DNA of 64,000 bases. It comes from Puniceibacterium sediminis (GTDB lineage: Bacteria; Pseudomonadota; Alphaproteobacteria; Rhodobacterales; Rhodobacteraceae). The notes under the pieces were generated by a model, which saw nothing but the letters and a program-made list of their open reading frames with translations, was not told where the DNA came from and ran no database searches. This document shows, piece after piece, positions 37,100 to 45,966 of the stretch. A program made the position numbers and the translations under genes. The stretch covers positions 166,210 through 230,209 of the forward strand of contig NZ_FZNN01000006.1 of assembly GCF_900188035.1 (NCBI RefSeq). Reading direction: 5' to 3'. How positions within the stretch are numbered: the first letter of the stretch is position 1; the number at the start of each line of letters is the position of its first letter.

Positions 37100-37810
37100 A
37101 TGAGCAGCAGCCCACGCATCGATGAATCCCTGCGCGACACCATCATTTCGCGCCCCGACGTTATCCTTGAAGATCAGGACGTTATGCGTGCGCTCATCGC
37201 CGCCAACGAACGGTCCATGGGCGGAAATATCGTCGATCTGCGCGGCATCGCCATGGACCGGCTCGAAGCACGGCTTGACCGGCTTGAGGACACCCACCGC
37301 TCCGTCATCGCCGCCGCCTACGACAATCTTGCCGGGACAAATCAGGTCCACCGCGCCATCCTGCGGATGCTTGATCCGATCGAATTCGAACCCTTCCTCA
37401 GGGATCTTGGCGGTGATGTGGCCGACATCCTCCGGGTTGCCTGCATCCGTCTCGTGCTCGAATCATCAGAGAACGACTCCGAGCCGGAAATGGCCCGCCT
37501 TGGCGATATCCTGTCCATGGCCGAACCCGGCTTTGTCGAAGCCTATCTTGCCGAGGGCCGCTCTTCTGCACCGCTGCGTCAGGTCACTCTGCGTCAGGTG
37601 CACAATGCGGAACCGCAGATCTACGGTAATGCCGCCAAGGACATCCGCTCCGAGGCCTGCCTGAAGCTCGACTTCGGTCCGGGTCGGCTGCCCGGGCTAC
37701 TGATCCTTGGGGCCGAGGATCAGAACCAGTTCTCACGGCAGCAGGGCACCGATCTTCTGGCCTTCTTCGCCGGGGTGTTTGAACGCACAATGCGGCGCTG
37801 GCTGTCGTGA
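37100..37810 (+). CDS. DUF484 family protein
   Basis: A 236-residue DUF484 protein, a GAF-like domain family of unknown function. It opens ESLRDTIISRPDVILEDQDV, with the family segment GNIVDLRGIAMDRLEARLDR near residue 42-62, and shows LLILGAEDQNQFSRQQGTDL near 200, the conserved GAF-like end. In proteobacteria DUF484 is regularly encoded just before xerC, as here; the stop overlaps the xerC GTG (GTGA). A supporting role in chromosome dimer resolution has been suggested by this linkage only. Confidence 0.9.
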   Translation: MSSSPRIDESLRDTIISRPDVILEDQDVMRALIAANERSMGGNIVDLRGIAMDRLEARLDRLEDTHRSVIAAAYDNLAGTNQVHRAILRMLDPIEFEPFLRDLGGDVADILRVACIRLVLESSENDSEPEMARLGDILSMAEPGFVEAYLAEGRSSAPLRQVTLRQVHNAEPQIYGNAAKDIRSEACLKLDFGPGRLPGLLILGAEDQNQFSRQQGTDLLAFFAGVFERTMRRWLS

Positions 37811-38730
37811 CACTCGCCATTTCTCCTCAGGCGCGTGACGCGCTGGAGAACTGGCTTGCCGCCGCGCGCGCCCTCAAGGGTGCCGCGGACAACACGCTGA
37901 CCGCCTACCGCGCCGACGTGCTCGACTTCATCGCCTTCATGACACTGCACCACGGCGGGACCGAGGGGCTTGGCCCGCTGTCCCGTCTTACCGTCACCGA
38001 CATGCGGGCCTGGATGGCACATCTGCGCGGCGGTGGTGCCGGGTCGCGGTCGATGGCGCGCAAACTCTCGGCGGTCAAATCCTTCTACCGCTGGCTGGCC
38101 GAGCGGGAGGGCTATGAACCCACCGCCGTCCTTTCAACCCGCACGCCCAAATTCCAGAAGAAACTGCCCCGCCCGCTGTCGCAGGACGCCGCCCGCGCGA
38201 TGATCGACACGGTCGAGATACAAAACGTCAAAGACTGGATCGGTGCCCGCGACGCCGCTGTCATCACATTGCTATACGGCTGCGGGCTGCGGATATCCGA
38301 GGCGCTCGGCCTGCGGGGACGTGACCTTCCGCTGGGCGACTCGCTGCGGATCATCGGCAAGGGCGGCAAGGAACGTATCGTGCCGGTGCTGCCGGTCGCC
38401 CGTGCCGCCGTGGCGCGCTATGTTGCCGCCTGCCCCTATCCGCCGGAACCGGACGCGCCGCTGTTTCGTGGATCTCGCGGCGGCGCGCTCAGCCCGCGCC
38501 TGATCCAGAAGGTCACCGAAAACGCCCGGATGCAACTGGGCCTGCCCGCCACCGCCACGCCCCATGCCATGCGGCATAGCTTTGCCACGCACCTGCTGTC
38601 GGCCGGGGGCGATCTGCGCACGATTCAGGAACTTCTGGGCCATGCCTCACTCTCGACCACCCAGGCCTATACTGCCGTTGACACCCTGCACCTGATGAAG
38701 GTCTATGAGGCGGCACACCCCAAGGCCTGA
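37807..38730 (+). CDS. xerC: Tyrosine recombinase XerC
   Basis: A 307-residue site-specific recombinase that with XerD resolves chromosome dimers at dif. The N-terminal SAM-like DNA-binding domain ends near residue 105 (SVKSFYRWLAEREGYEPTAV). The catalytic domain shows Arg in LLYGCGLRISEALGLRG near 160, Lys in IGKGGKERIVPVLPVA near 185, HAMRHSFATHLLSAGGDLRT near 255, and GHASLSTTQAYTAVD with the nucleophile Tyr near 290. The start is a GTG overlapping the DUF484 stop. It is clearly the housekeeping enzyme and distinct from the island integrase at 58.4-59.6 kb. Confidence 0.94.
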   Translation: MTLAISPQARDALENWLAAARALKGAADNTLTAYRADVLDFIAFMTLHHGGTEGLGPLSRLTVTDMRAWMAHLRGGGAGSRSMARKLSAVKSFYRWLAEREGYEPTAVLSTRTPKFQKKLPRPLSQDAARAMIDTVEIQNVKDWIGARDAAVITLLYGCGLRISEALGLRGRDLPLGDSLRIIGKGGKERIVPVLPVARAAVARYVAACPYPPEPDAPLFRGSRGGALSPRLIQKVTENARMQLGLPATATPHAMRHSFATHLLSAGGDLRTIQELLGHASLSTTQAYTAVDTLHLMKVYEAAHPKA

Positions 38731-38733
38731 CCT

Positions 38734-39354
38734 ATGCATCCCAATCCGATCTTCCATTCCGCCAGCCATACCAAGGACATCGCCCTTGCCCGCGCGCGCG
38801 GTTTCGGCGTGCTGGCCATCAGCACCGATGGCGTGCCGCTGCTGTCGCATATCCCCTTTCTGCTTTCCGAGGATGGCAGTCACGCCGATCTGCACCTCGT
38901 GCGTTCAAACCCGATCGCCCGGCTGAAGGGTGAACAAACTGCCGTGATCGCCGTCAGCGGGCCGGATGGCTATGTCTCGCCCGACTGGTACGGCCTGCCT
39001 GATCAGGTGCCCACCTGGAACTATGTTGCCGTGCATCTAACCGGCACCCTGGAACGGCTGCCCGAGACCGAAATGCGCGCCATGCTTGATCGCCAATCCG
39101 AGGCTTACGAGGCACGACTGGCACCCAAACCCATCTGGCAGACGCCCAAGATGACGCCGGATGTGCTGGAGCGCATGATGCGGATGATCCTGCCGTTCCG
39201 ACTGCACATCACCCGGATCGACGCCACCTGGAAGCTTGGCCAGAACAAACCCGACACCGCGCGCCTTGGCGCGGCGGATGCAATTGCGGATTCGGGCATC
39301 GGCGTCCAGACAGACGCGCTGGCCGACCTCATGCGCCAGCCGCCCGATCTTTAG
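38734..39354 (+). CDS. PaiB-like FMN-binding protein
   Basis: A 206-residue protein of the PaiB/FMN-binding negative transcriptional regulator family (split-barrel fold). It opens MHPNPIFHSASHTKDIALAR and carries DGVPLLSHIPFLLSEDGSHA near residue 32 and PTWNYVAVHLTGTLERLPE near 93, all standard for the family; the C-terminal part has KLGQNKPDTARLGAADAI near 165. In Bacillus, PaiB represses sporulation and protease genes; the role here is unknown and may be enzymatic. It starts four bases after xerC. Confidence 0.9.
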   Translation: MHPNPIFHSASHTKDIALARARGFGVLAISTDGVPLLSHIPFLLSEDGSHADLHLVRSNPIARLKGEQTAVIAVSGPDGYVSPDWYGLPDQVPTWNYVAVHLTGTLERLPETEMRAMLDRQSEAYEARLAPKPIWQTPKMTPDVLERMMRMILPFRLHITRIDATWKLGQNKPDTARLGAADAIADSGIGVQTDALADLMRQPPDL

Positions 39355-39424
39355 TCGACGGACTTTCAAAGCCCGTTCAAACGGCCTGACTTTCGGGAAA
39401 GGCGCCCGGTCGAAAGGACCAAAG

Positions 39425-40033
39425 ATGATGAAGCTGCTCAGCTCCCCCACCTCGCCCTTTGTACGCAAAGTCCTGATCGTGCTGCACGAAACCGGGCAGC
39501 TTGACGATGTCGAACTGGTTGCGGTCGCAAACACCCCGACCGGCCCGGATGCGACCGTCGCCGCCGCCAACCCGGTGGGCAAGATCCCCGCCCTGATCCG
39601 CGATGATGGCCCCGCGCTATATGACAGCCGCGTCATTTGCCGTTTTCTGGATCACCGCGCCAAGGCTGGTCTTTATCCGGAAAATCGCCTTTGGGATGTA
39701 CTGACGCTTGAGGCGACAGCCGACGGCGTCATGGAAGCCGCGCTCCTGATGACATACGAAGCGCGCCTGCGCCCCGAGGACAAGCAATTCCCCGACTGGG
39801 TCGAGGCGCAGTGGACCAAGATCGACCGCAGTCTGACGGCGCTCAATTCCATGTGGATGAGCCACCTGCACGGTCGGCTCGACATGAGCCACATCGCCAT
39901 CGCCGCGGCCCTGTCCTATGTCGACCTGCGCCATGATGCGCGCAACTGGCGCGCGGGACGCGACGCGCTTGCCGCCTGGCACAAAGGCTTTTCCGAACGG
40001 CCGTCGATGCTCGCAACCCAGCCCCAACCCTGA
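39425..40033 (+). CDS. Glutathione S-transferase family protein
   Basis: A 202-residue GST of ordinary length, unlike the extended one at 1134. The thioredoxin-like part begins MMKLLSSPTSPFVRKVLIVL with NPVGKIPALIRDDGPALYDS near residue 50-70 (glutathione contact); the helical domain ends in AAALSYVDLRHDARNWRAGR. It is closest to YibF/YfcF-like bacterial GSTs. Two adjacent ATGs (39425 and 39428) follow GAAAGGACCAAAG. A bidirectional terminator separates it from the convergent outer-membrane protein gene. Confidence 0.88.
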   Translation: MMKLLSSPTSPFVRKVLIVLHETGQLDDVELVAVANTPTGPDATVAAANPVGKIPALIRDDGPALYDSRVICRFLDHRAKAGLYPENRLWDVLTLEATADGVMEAALLMTYEARLRPEDKQFPDWVEAQWTKIDRSLTALNSMWMSHLHGRLDMSHIAIAAALSYVDLRHDARNWRAGRDALAAWHKGFSERPSMLATQPQP

Positions 40034-40071
40034 ACCCAAACGGACCCGAACCGGTATTCACGTTCCAAAAA

Positions 40072-40096
40072 AGAGGCCCCTGAATCAGGGGCCTCT
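40072..40096 (-). terminator. Bidirectional Rho-independent terminator
   Basis: A perfect 12-bp inverted repeat (AGAGGCCCCTGA / TCAGGGGCCTCT) with a one-base centre (effectively a 3-5 base loop). On the minus strand it is followed by TTTTTTGG and on the plus strand by CTTGTT, so it mainly ends the outer-membrane protein transcript and probably also the GST one. Confidence 0.85.
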
Positions 40097-40116
40097 CTTG
40101 TTACATCGAGCAGAGG

Positions 40117-40782
40117 TCAGAACTTCAGCGACAGACCGACGTTCAGTGCGTTGGTCTTCACGACGGTTTCAAAGGTGCCGCCACCGTCAAGATCACCCTC
40201 GTTCGAGGAAAAGACGAACTGATATTCGCCAAAAACCGCAACCCGGTCGCTGATATCATAGCTCGCCCCGGCGATCAGGCGCACAGCGGGGCCTGTCAGC
40301 TGATAACCATAGGTCTTGTCCCCGGCGGTCGTTTCGGCATCCACATGCGGCACCGCGATACCCAGTCCACCACCGACATAAGGCGTCAACCCCTGCCATT
40401 GATCCGGCCAGCGCCGCAACGCGTTCACAGTCAGGATGTTGTGGCCGTCGGTGAATTCAAAGTTCTTGAACCCGATTCCCGCCGCCTCATCATCCGGCGC
40501 GTAGACCTTGGTATGGGTAAATTCCATGCCAAAACCGATTCGCTCGTCTCTCCACCAGGTGCCACGCACACCATAATAGGGCGGCATCTCAAAGGATTTC
40601 CCGTCCCAGCCGATCAGGGCGTTGTAGTCACCGCCCCCCGGATAATCCCCCTTCAGACGGCTGTGCGGCGCAGTCTGCCAGCCGGAATAAAAGGAAAGCT
40701 CCATTTCCGCTGCTGCCGGACCGGCCAGAAGCGCAATAGCAGTGGCACCCAAGGCGCATTTTACGAAAGTTGCCTGTTTCAT
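40117..40782 (-). CDS. Outer-membrane beta-barrel protein
   Basis: A 221-residue exported protein. The signal peptide ([19 protein letters not shown]) is cleaved near residue 25. The mature part alternates hydrophobic and polar residues in about eight strands ([70 protein letters not shown]) and ends [12 protein letters not shown], with a C-terminal Phe as in outer-membrane barrels. The ATG at 40782 follows AAGGAATGAGACT. The size and the W/Y-rich strands resemble the LpxQ-like lipid A oxidase group, but that is a guess; a generic OmpA-like 8-stranded barrel is equally possible. Confidence 0.8.
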   Translation of the reverse strand: MKQATFVKCALGATAIALLAGPAAAEMELSFYSGWQTAPHSRLKGDYPGGGDYNALIGWDGKSFEMPPYYGVRGTWWRDERIGFGMEFTHTKVYAPDDEAAGIGFKNFEFTDGHNILTVNALRRWPDQWQGLTPYVGGGLGIAVPHVDAETTAGDKTYGYQLTGPAVRLIAGASYDISDRVAVFGEYQFVFSSNEGDLDGGGTFETVVKTNALNVGLSLKF

Positions 40783-41013
40783 AGTCTCATTCCTTACGGG
40801 CATGACCTTGCGGTCTTCGACTCTTCCGGTGTCATATAAGCACATACCGTGCCTCACAACCGCGACACATCCGCGCTTTTCACGAACACGCGATTTTGAG
40901 TTCTGGACGGAACCCGGGGACCCCGTTAAATACCCCGACGATAAGGCCATGAAATGTCATGGCAGATATTTTAGTCTCGGCCAGATCAACGGCCCAGGAA
41001 TGGAGTAAACCTC

Positions 41014-41577
41014 GTGTCACACGCAGACGATCACGCAGGCACCCGGAGAGATTTTCTCTACTACGCGACCGCGGCTACCGGAGCCGTCGCCACAGGCGCA
41101 GCAGTCTGGCCACTGGTAAACCAGATGAACCCCTCGGCCGATGTTCTGGCTCTTTCGTCCATCCGCGTCGATGTTTCGGGCGTTTCCGAAGGCACCCAGC
41201 TAACGGTCAAATGGCTCGGCAAGCCAGTTTTCATCCGTTCGCGCACCGCGAAAGAGATCGACGAAGGCCGCGCCGTCCAGCTCACTGAACTGGTCGACCC
41301 GATTGCCCGAAACGAAAACATCGTGGGCGAGGCAGATGCCACCGACGAGAACCGCACCCTTGACGCAGAAGGCAAGTGGCTGGTGATGATGGGTGTCTGC
41401 ACCCACCTCGGCTGTGTGCCGCTGGGCGATGGAGCTGGCGACTACGACGGCTGGTTCTGCCCCTGCCACGGCTCGCACTACGACACGGCTGGCCGTATCC
41501 GCAAAGGCCCCGCACCGCGCAACCTCCCGGTACCACCGGCCGAGTTCGCTGACGAAACCACGATCGTTCTCGGGTAA
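41014..41577 (+). CDS. petA: Cytochrome bc1 complex Rieske iron-sulfur subunit
   Basis: A 187-residue Rieske [2Fe-2S] protein of the ubiquinol-cytochrome c oxidoreductase. A twin-arginine Tat signal ([20 protein letters not shown]) anchors it; the cluster ligands are CTHLGC near residue 129 and CPCHGS near 149, each box giving Cys and His. The start is a GTG, as in Rhodobacter petA, following GGAGTAAACCTC. petB follows 11 bases later; petABC form the classic operon feeding electrons to cytochrome c. Confidence 0.97.
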   Translation: MSHADDHAGTRRDFLYYATAATGAVATGAAVWPLVNQMNPSADVLALSSIRVDVSGVSEGTQLTVKWLGKPVFIRSRTAKEIDEGRAVQLTELVDPIARNENIVGEADATDENRTLDAEGKWLVMMGVCTHLGCVPLGDGAGDYDGWFCPCHGSHYDTAGRIRKGPAPRNLPVPPAEFADETTIVLG

Positions 41578-41588
41578 GGGAGAGAGAA

Positions 41589-42923
41589 ATGGCTGGAATT
41601 CCACACGACCATTACGAACCGAAATCCGGTGCCGAAAAGTGGGTGCATCGTCGCCTGCCGGTGATCGGTCTGCTTTACGATACCATCATGATGCCCACAC
41701 CCAAGAACCTGAACTGGATGTGGATCTGGGGTATCGTTCTCACTTTCACCCTGGTGTTGCAGATCGCGACCGGCATTTCGCTGGTGATGCACTACACACC
41801 CGACACCACCCTGGCCTTTGCCTCTGTCGAACACATCATGCGTGACGTGAACGGCGGCTGGGCGCTGCGCTACATGCATGCCAACGGCGCATCGCTGTTC
41901 TTTGTTGCCGTCTATGCGCACCTGTTCCGCGGCCTTTACTATGGCTCGTACAAGGAACCGCGCGAGATCACCTGGATCATCGGCATCCTGATCTACCTGC
42001 TGATGATGGGCACCGCGTTCATGGGCTACGTTCTGCCCTGGGGCCAGATGTCTTTCTGGGGCGCAACCGTCATCACCGGCTTGTTCGGCGCGATTCCCTT
42101 TATCGGTGAATCGATCCAGACCTGGTTGCTGGGCGGACCGGCTGTCGACAACTACACGCTGACACGCTTCTTCTCGCTGCACTACCTGTTCCCGTTCGTG
42201 ATTGCAGGGCTCGTGATCGTCCACATCTGGGCCTTCCACAGCACCGGCAACAACAACCCCACGGGTGTAGAAGTGCGCCGTACCTCCAAGGCGGAAGCCG
42301 AGAAGGACACCGTGCCGTTCTGGCCCTACTTCGTGATCAAGGACCTCTTCGCCCTCGCGGTGATCCTGGCGGTCTATTTCGCGATCGTGGGTTTCATGCC
42401 GAACTTCCTCGGCCACCCCGACAACTACATCGAAGCGAACGCCCTCTCGACCCCGGCGCACATCGTTCCGGAATGGTACTTCCTGCCGTTCTACGCGATC
42501 CTGCGGGCCTTTACCGCTGACGTCTGGGTGGTTCAGATCGCATCCTTCGTCACCGGCGGCATCGTCGATGCCAAATTCTTTGGTGTGATCGCGATGTTCG
42601 GCGCTATCGCCGTGATGGCTCTCGCCCCCTGGCTCGACACCTCGTCGATCCGCTCGGGCAAGTACCGTCCGATGTTCAAATGGTGGTTCGCGCTGCTGGT
42701 TATCGACTTCATCGTTCTGATGTGGGTCGGTGCCCGCCCGGCTGAATTCCCGTATGACTGGATCTCGCTGATCGCTTCGGCCTACTGGTTCGGCTACTTC
42801 CTGATCATCCTGCCGCTTCTGGGTGTGATCGAAAAGCCAATGCCACGGCCCGAAACCATCGAGGAAGATTTCGCCAGCCACTACGGCAAATCCTCCGACA
42901 CAGCCACGACTCCGGCAGAGTAA
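41589..42923 (+). CDS. petB: Cytochrome bc1 complex cytochrome b subunit
   Basis: A 444-residue integral subunit with eight TM helices carrying haems bL and bH and both quinone sites. Features: [20 protein letters not shown] near residue 97 and [20 protein letters not shown] near 197, supplying the His haem ligands; [17 protein letters not shown] near 145; and [14 protein letters not shown] near 294, the Qo-site PEWY motif. Length is normal for the alphaproteobacterial form. Start at 41589 follows GGGAGAGAGAA. Confidence 0.97.
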   Translation: MAGIPHDHYEPKSGAEKWVHRRLPVIGLLYDTIMMPTPKNLNWMWIWGIVLTFTLVLQIATGISLVMHYTPDTTLAFASVEHIMRDVNGGWALRYMHANGASLFFVAVYAHLFRGLYYGSYKEPREITWIIGILIYLLMMGTAFMGYVLPWGQMSFWGATVITGLFGAIPFIGESIQTWLLGGPAVDNYTLTRFFSLHYLFPFVIAGLVIVHIWAFHSTGNNNPTGVEVRRTSKAEAEKDTVPFWPYFVIKDLFALAVILAVYFAIVGFMPNFLGHPDNYIEANALSTPAHIVPEWYFLPFYAILRAFTADVWVVQIASFVTGGIVDAKFFGVIAMFGAIAVMALAPWLDTSSIRSGKYRPMFKWWFALLVIDFIVLMWVGARPAEFPYDWISLIASAYWFGYFLIILPLLGVIEKPMPRPETIEEDFASHYGKSSDTATTPAE

Positions 42924-42942
42924 GAAGAAGGACCCTGAACCC

Positions 42943-43794
42943 ATGTTCAAGAAACTTGCCCTGACCGCCGCAATGGCATTGGCGCTGACGACTGCGGGTG
43001 CCAATGCCGCAGAGGTCGAAAGCCACGTCGAAGACTTCGCCTTCTCCTTTGAGGGCCCCTTCGGCAGCTACGACCAGCACCAGCTGCAGCGCGGCCTGCA
43101 GGTCTATACCGAGGTCTGCTCGGCCTGCCACGGTCTGCGTTACGTACCACTGCGCGACCTGTCGTCGGAATCCGGCCCCGGCCTGCCCGAAGATCAGGTT
43201 CGTGCCTACGCCGCACAGAACTTCGAGGTGTTCGACGCCGAACTGGATGATTTCCGCCCGGCGACCCCGGCGGACCACTTCCCGGCAAATACCGGCGTCG
43301 GCGCGCCGGACCTGTCGCTGATGGCGAAATCCCGTGCGGGCTTCCACGGCCCCTACGGTACCGGCATCAACCAGCTGCTTAAGGGCATCGGCGGCCCGGA
43401 ATACATCGCCTCCTTGCTGAACGGCTATGAAGAAGCGCCGTCTTGCGCGCCCGAGGATTTCGACGGCCACTACAACACGGTTTTTGCGGCGGGCGGCTAT
43501 CCCGACTCCTGCAAGGATGAAGACGGTCACCACATGTACCCCGGCAGCTGGATCGCCATGGGTCAGCCGCTCTACGGAGATGACGTGGAATATGCAGATG
43601 GTCACGAATCCGACGTCCACCACGAAGCAATGGATGTCTCGGCCTTCCTGATGTGGGCAGCTGAACCCAAGATGATGGCACGCAAGCAGGCCGGTTTTGT
43701 CGGTGTGCTGTTCCTGACGCTGCTGTCGGTTCTGCTGTACCTCACCAACAAACGCATCTGGGCACCGATCAAAGGCAAGAAGAAACACGCCTGA
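42943..43794 (+). CDS. petC: Cytochrome bc1 complex cytochrome c1 subunit
   Basis: A 283-residue membrane-anchored c-type cytochrome. An N-terminal signal peptide ends near GANAAEV (residue 22); the haem motif [16 protein letters not shown] is near residue 56; the sixth-ligand Met region is [13 protein letters not shown] near 205; the C-terminal TM anchor is [20 protein letters not shown] near 247-270. An extra Cys pair (SCAPEDFDG and DSCKDEDGH) may form the disulfide known from Rhodobacter c1. It ends the petABC operon before a strong terminator. Confidence 0.97.
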   Translation: MFKKLALTAAMALALTTAGANAAEVESHVEDFAFSFEGPFGSYDQHQLQRGLQVYTEVCSACHGLRYVPLRDLSSESGPGLPEDQVRAYAAQNFEVFDAELDDFRPATPADHFPANTGVGAPDLSLMAKSRAGFHGPYGTGINQLLKGIGGPEYIASLLNGYEEAPSCAPEDFDGHYNTVFAAGGYPDSCKDEDGHHMYPGSWIAMGQPLYGDDVEYADGHESDVHHEAMDVSAFLMWAAEPKMMARKQAGFVGVLFLTLLSVLLYLTNKRIWAPIKGKKKHA

Positions 43795-43820
43795 TCCGGC
43801 AACCACTTCGCAAGATCTCA

Positions 43821-43846
43821 AAGCCCCGCCTCCGGCGGGGCTTTTT
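43821..43846 (+). terminator. Rho-independent terminator of petABC
   Basis: A perfect 10-bp stem (AAGCCCCGCC / GGCGGGGCTT) with a 3-base loop followed by a T-run, 27 bases after the petC stop. Confidence 0.92.
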
Positions 43847-43970
43847 GCTGTCTGGCCCACTTGGGTCCACAAATACCCGCAGTGTCGCTTTGCGACATTT
43901 GCGTCGCGCCCCGTCCAGATCACCGCCGCGCAAACGCTTAGATGGATCGGGCAACCCAAAGGCCTACCCC

Positions 43971-45191
43971 ATGCTAGAACGCCGCATCCCCGAGTGGCTG
44001 CGCCACGCGCCCGCCCCCTCGATCCGAGGGTTCGCCACGCTTGCCGCCTGCGAAGCCGCCGCCCGCGGTATGCTCATCTCGGTCTTCCCGGTGGCGCTCT
44101 ACAACGCGCTGCAGGACGCCGCCCTCGTCTCGCGGATCTACTTCCTGATCGGGCTTGCCTCGCTCTGCACCGGCCTGCTGGTGCCCTGGATCAATCGGCA
44201 TATGCCGCGTCGCTGGATCTACGGCCTTGGCGCGTCCCTGTTCACCATCGGCACCGCCTGCGCGCTGACCGGCAGCGCGGCGGGCGTAATCGCGGCGCTG
44301 GCCTGCACCACGCTATCGACCGTGATCACCTTCGTCTGCTTCAACGCCTACGTGCTCGATTATATCGACAAGATCGAACTCGGCGCCTGCGAAACCCAGC
44401 GCCTGTTCTATTCCGCCCTTGGCTGGACCATTGGCCCGGTGGCGGGCGTCACGCTGATGACGCTCTGGCCCCCGGCGCCGTTCCTGATTTCGGGCGCTGC
44501 GTCCATCGCCATGCTGATCACCTTCCTGATCATGCGCCTTGGCAATGGCAAACTGCTCACCCGGGCGCGCCGCGCCGCACCCAACCCGCTGACCTATCTG
44601 GGCCGCTTCTTCGCGCAGCCCCGGCTTGTTGCAGGCTGGCTGTTTGCGGTGATCCGCTCCTGCGGCTGGTGGGCCTATGTGATCTATCTGCCGATCTATG
44701 CCCTGCACGCCGGTCTGCCTGATACGGTCGGCGGCACGATGCTGTCGCTCACCAATGCGACGCTGTTCCTGACACCGCTGATGCTGCGGCTGATGCGCAG
44801 GCTGTCCATCCGCGGCACCGTGCGGCTTGGATTTGCCGGTGCCACACTGGCCTTTACCGCAGCGGCGATCCTGTCACCCTGGCCGATCGCCGCCACAAGC
44901 GCGCTGTACGCCGGTTCGGTCTGTCTGATCCTGCTGGATGTCAGCGCCGGCCTGCCCTTTCTCATGGCCGTGAAACCCTCCGAGCGGACCGAGATGTCGG
45001 CCGTCTACTCCAGCTACCGTGACGTGTCGGGGATTTTCACGCCGGGGGCGGCCTGGCTCGTGCTGCTGGTTGCGCCGGTCTGGGGCATCTTCGCCGCCAC
45101 GGCTGGCGCGCTTGGCCTTGCCTGGGGCATCGCCGCATCCCTGCACCCACGCCTTGGCACACAGCGGATCAGACTCACTCCGGCGGAATAG
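43971..45191 (+). CDS. MFS transporter
   Basis: A 406-residue membrane protein with about 12 hydrophobic segments. The loop between TM2 and TM3 has the MFS motif A-like stretch VPWINRHMPRRWIYGLGASL near residue 77, with repeated halves separated by a basic loop near 200-215 (RARRAAPNPLTYLGRFFAQP). The substrate is unknown. The ATG at 43971 is the first plausible start; the frame is open further upstream through the terminator region. The gene is convergent with thiQ. Confidence 0.8.
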   Translation: MLERRIPEWLRHAPAPSIRGFATLAACEAAARGMLISVFPVALYNALQDAALVSRIYFLIGLASLCTGLLVPWINRHMPRRWIYGLGASLFTIGTACALTGSAAGVIAALACTTLSTVITFVCFNAYVLDYIDKIELGACETQRLFYSALGWTIGPVAGVTLMTLWPPAPFLISGAASIAMLITFLIMRLGNGKLLTRARRAAPNPLTYLGRFFAQPRLVAGWLFAVIRSCGWWAYVIYLPIYALHAGLPDTVGGTMLSLTNATLFLTPLMLRLMRRLSIRGTVRLGFAGATLAFTAAAILSPWPIAATSALYAGSVCLILLDVSAGLPFLMAVKPSERTEMSAVYSSYRDVSGIFTPGAAWLVLLVAPVWGIFAATAGALGLAWGIAASLHPRLGTQRIRLTPAE

Positions 45192-45270
45192 GCGACGTCG
45201 CTACGGCAAGAATGCGCCTCGCTCAGATCAGAGGACCCGCCCGACGGCAACGTCGGGCCGCGCCGTAGCC

Positions 45271-45966
45271 CTACCCCAGATAAGCCCGCAACGCTTCGGG
45301 CGGATCGGCGAACAGCGCCTCCGTCTCGACCGGCGCTGCCGCGACCCCATCGGCCACCAGAACCACCCTTTGCGCAAAGCGCCGCGCATCTTCGGGGTCA
45401 TGGGTCACCAGAACGACCAAAGCGCCGACCGCCCCGGCGACCTCGGCCACCAGATCCAGCATCCCGGCCTTCAGCGCCGGACCCAGCGCTGCAAAAGGTT
45501 CGTCCAGAAGCATCACGGGCCGATCCTGCACCAGCACCCGTGCCAGTGCCGCCCGGCTCTGCTGTCCGCCAGACAGCGCACCGGGCCGCCGCGCGCCCAG
45601 ACCTTCCAGCCCGACCCTGCTCAGCGCCTCGGCCACCCGCGCATCCTCGGCGGGTGACAACCGCCCGCCGCCGGGCCGCAGGGCCAGCCCCAGATTCCGC
45701 TCAACGCTCAGATGCGGAAACAGGTTGTTGTCCTGAAACAGCATCCCCACGGGCCGCCGCCCCGGCACAACAGCTGTCAGGTCCTGACCACCCCACAGCA
45801 CGCGCCCCGCCTCAGGCACCCGGAACCCGGCGATCACGTCCAGCAGCGTCGACTTGCCTGCCCCGGACGGCCCGATCACCGCAATCCTTTCGCCCGGGCG
45901 CAATTCGAAATCCGCCGACAGGGTGAAATCACCCTCGATCACCTGCACGCCCTCAAGCCTTAGCAT
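45271..45966 (-). CDS. thiQ: Thiamine ABC transporter ATP-binding protein
   Basis: A 231-residue ABC ATPase. Walker A IGPSGAGKSTLLDVIAGFRV near residue 32, the Q-loop LFQDNNLFPHLSVERNLGLA near 75, signature LSGGQQSRAALARVLVQDRP near 125 and Walker B VMLLDEPFAALGP near 145. Identity as ThiQ rests on the thiB-thiP neighbours and the TPP riboswitch upstream. The start at 45966 (MLRLEGV) overlaps thiP by 14 bases; an earlier in-frame start at 45987 is possible. It powers thiamine/TPP import. Confidence 0.92.
   Translation of the reverse strand: MLRLEGVQVIEGDFTLSADFELRPGERIAVIGPSGAGKSTLLDVIAGFRVPEAGRVLWGGQDLTAVVPGRRPVGMLFQDNNLFPHLSVERNLGLALRPGGGRLSPAEDARVAEALSRVGLEGLGARRPGALSGGQQSRAALARVLVQDRPVMLLDEPFAALGPALKAGMLDLVAEVAGAVGALVVLVTHDPEDARRFAQRVVLVADGVAAAPVETEALFADPPEALRAYLG

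Noticed and set aside
41478..43004. Long open frame on the minus strand (about 508 codons) opposite petB
   Set aside because: Its translation is rich in His, Asp and Arg with no family pattern; the cytochrome b gene on the plus strand is certain.
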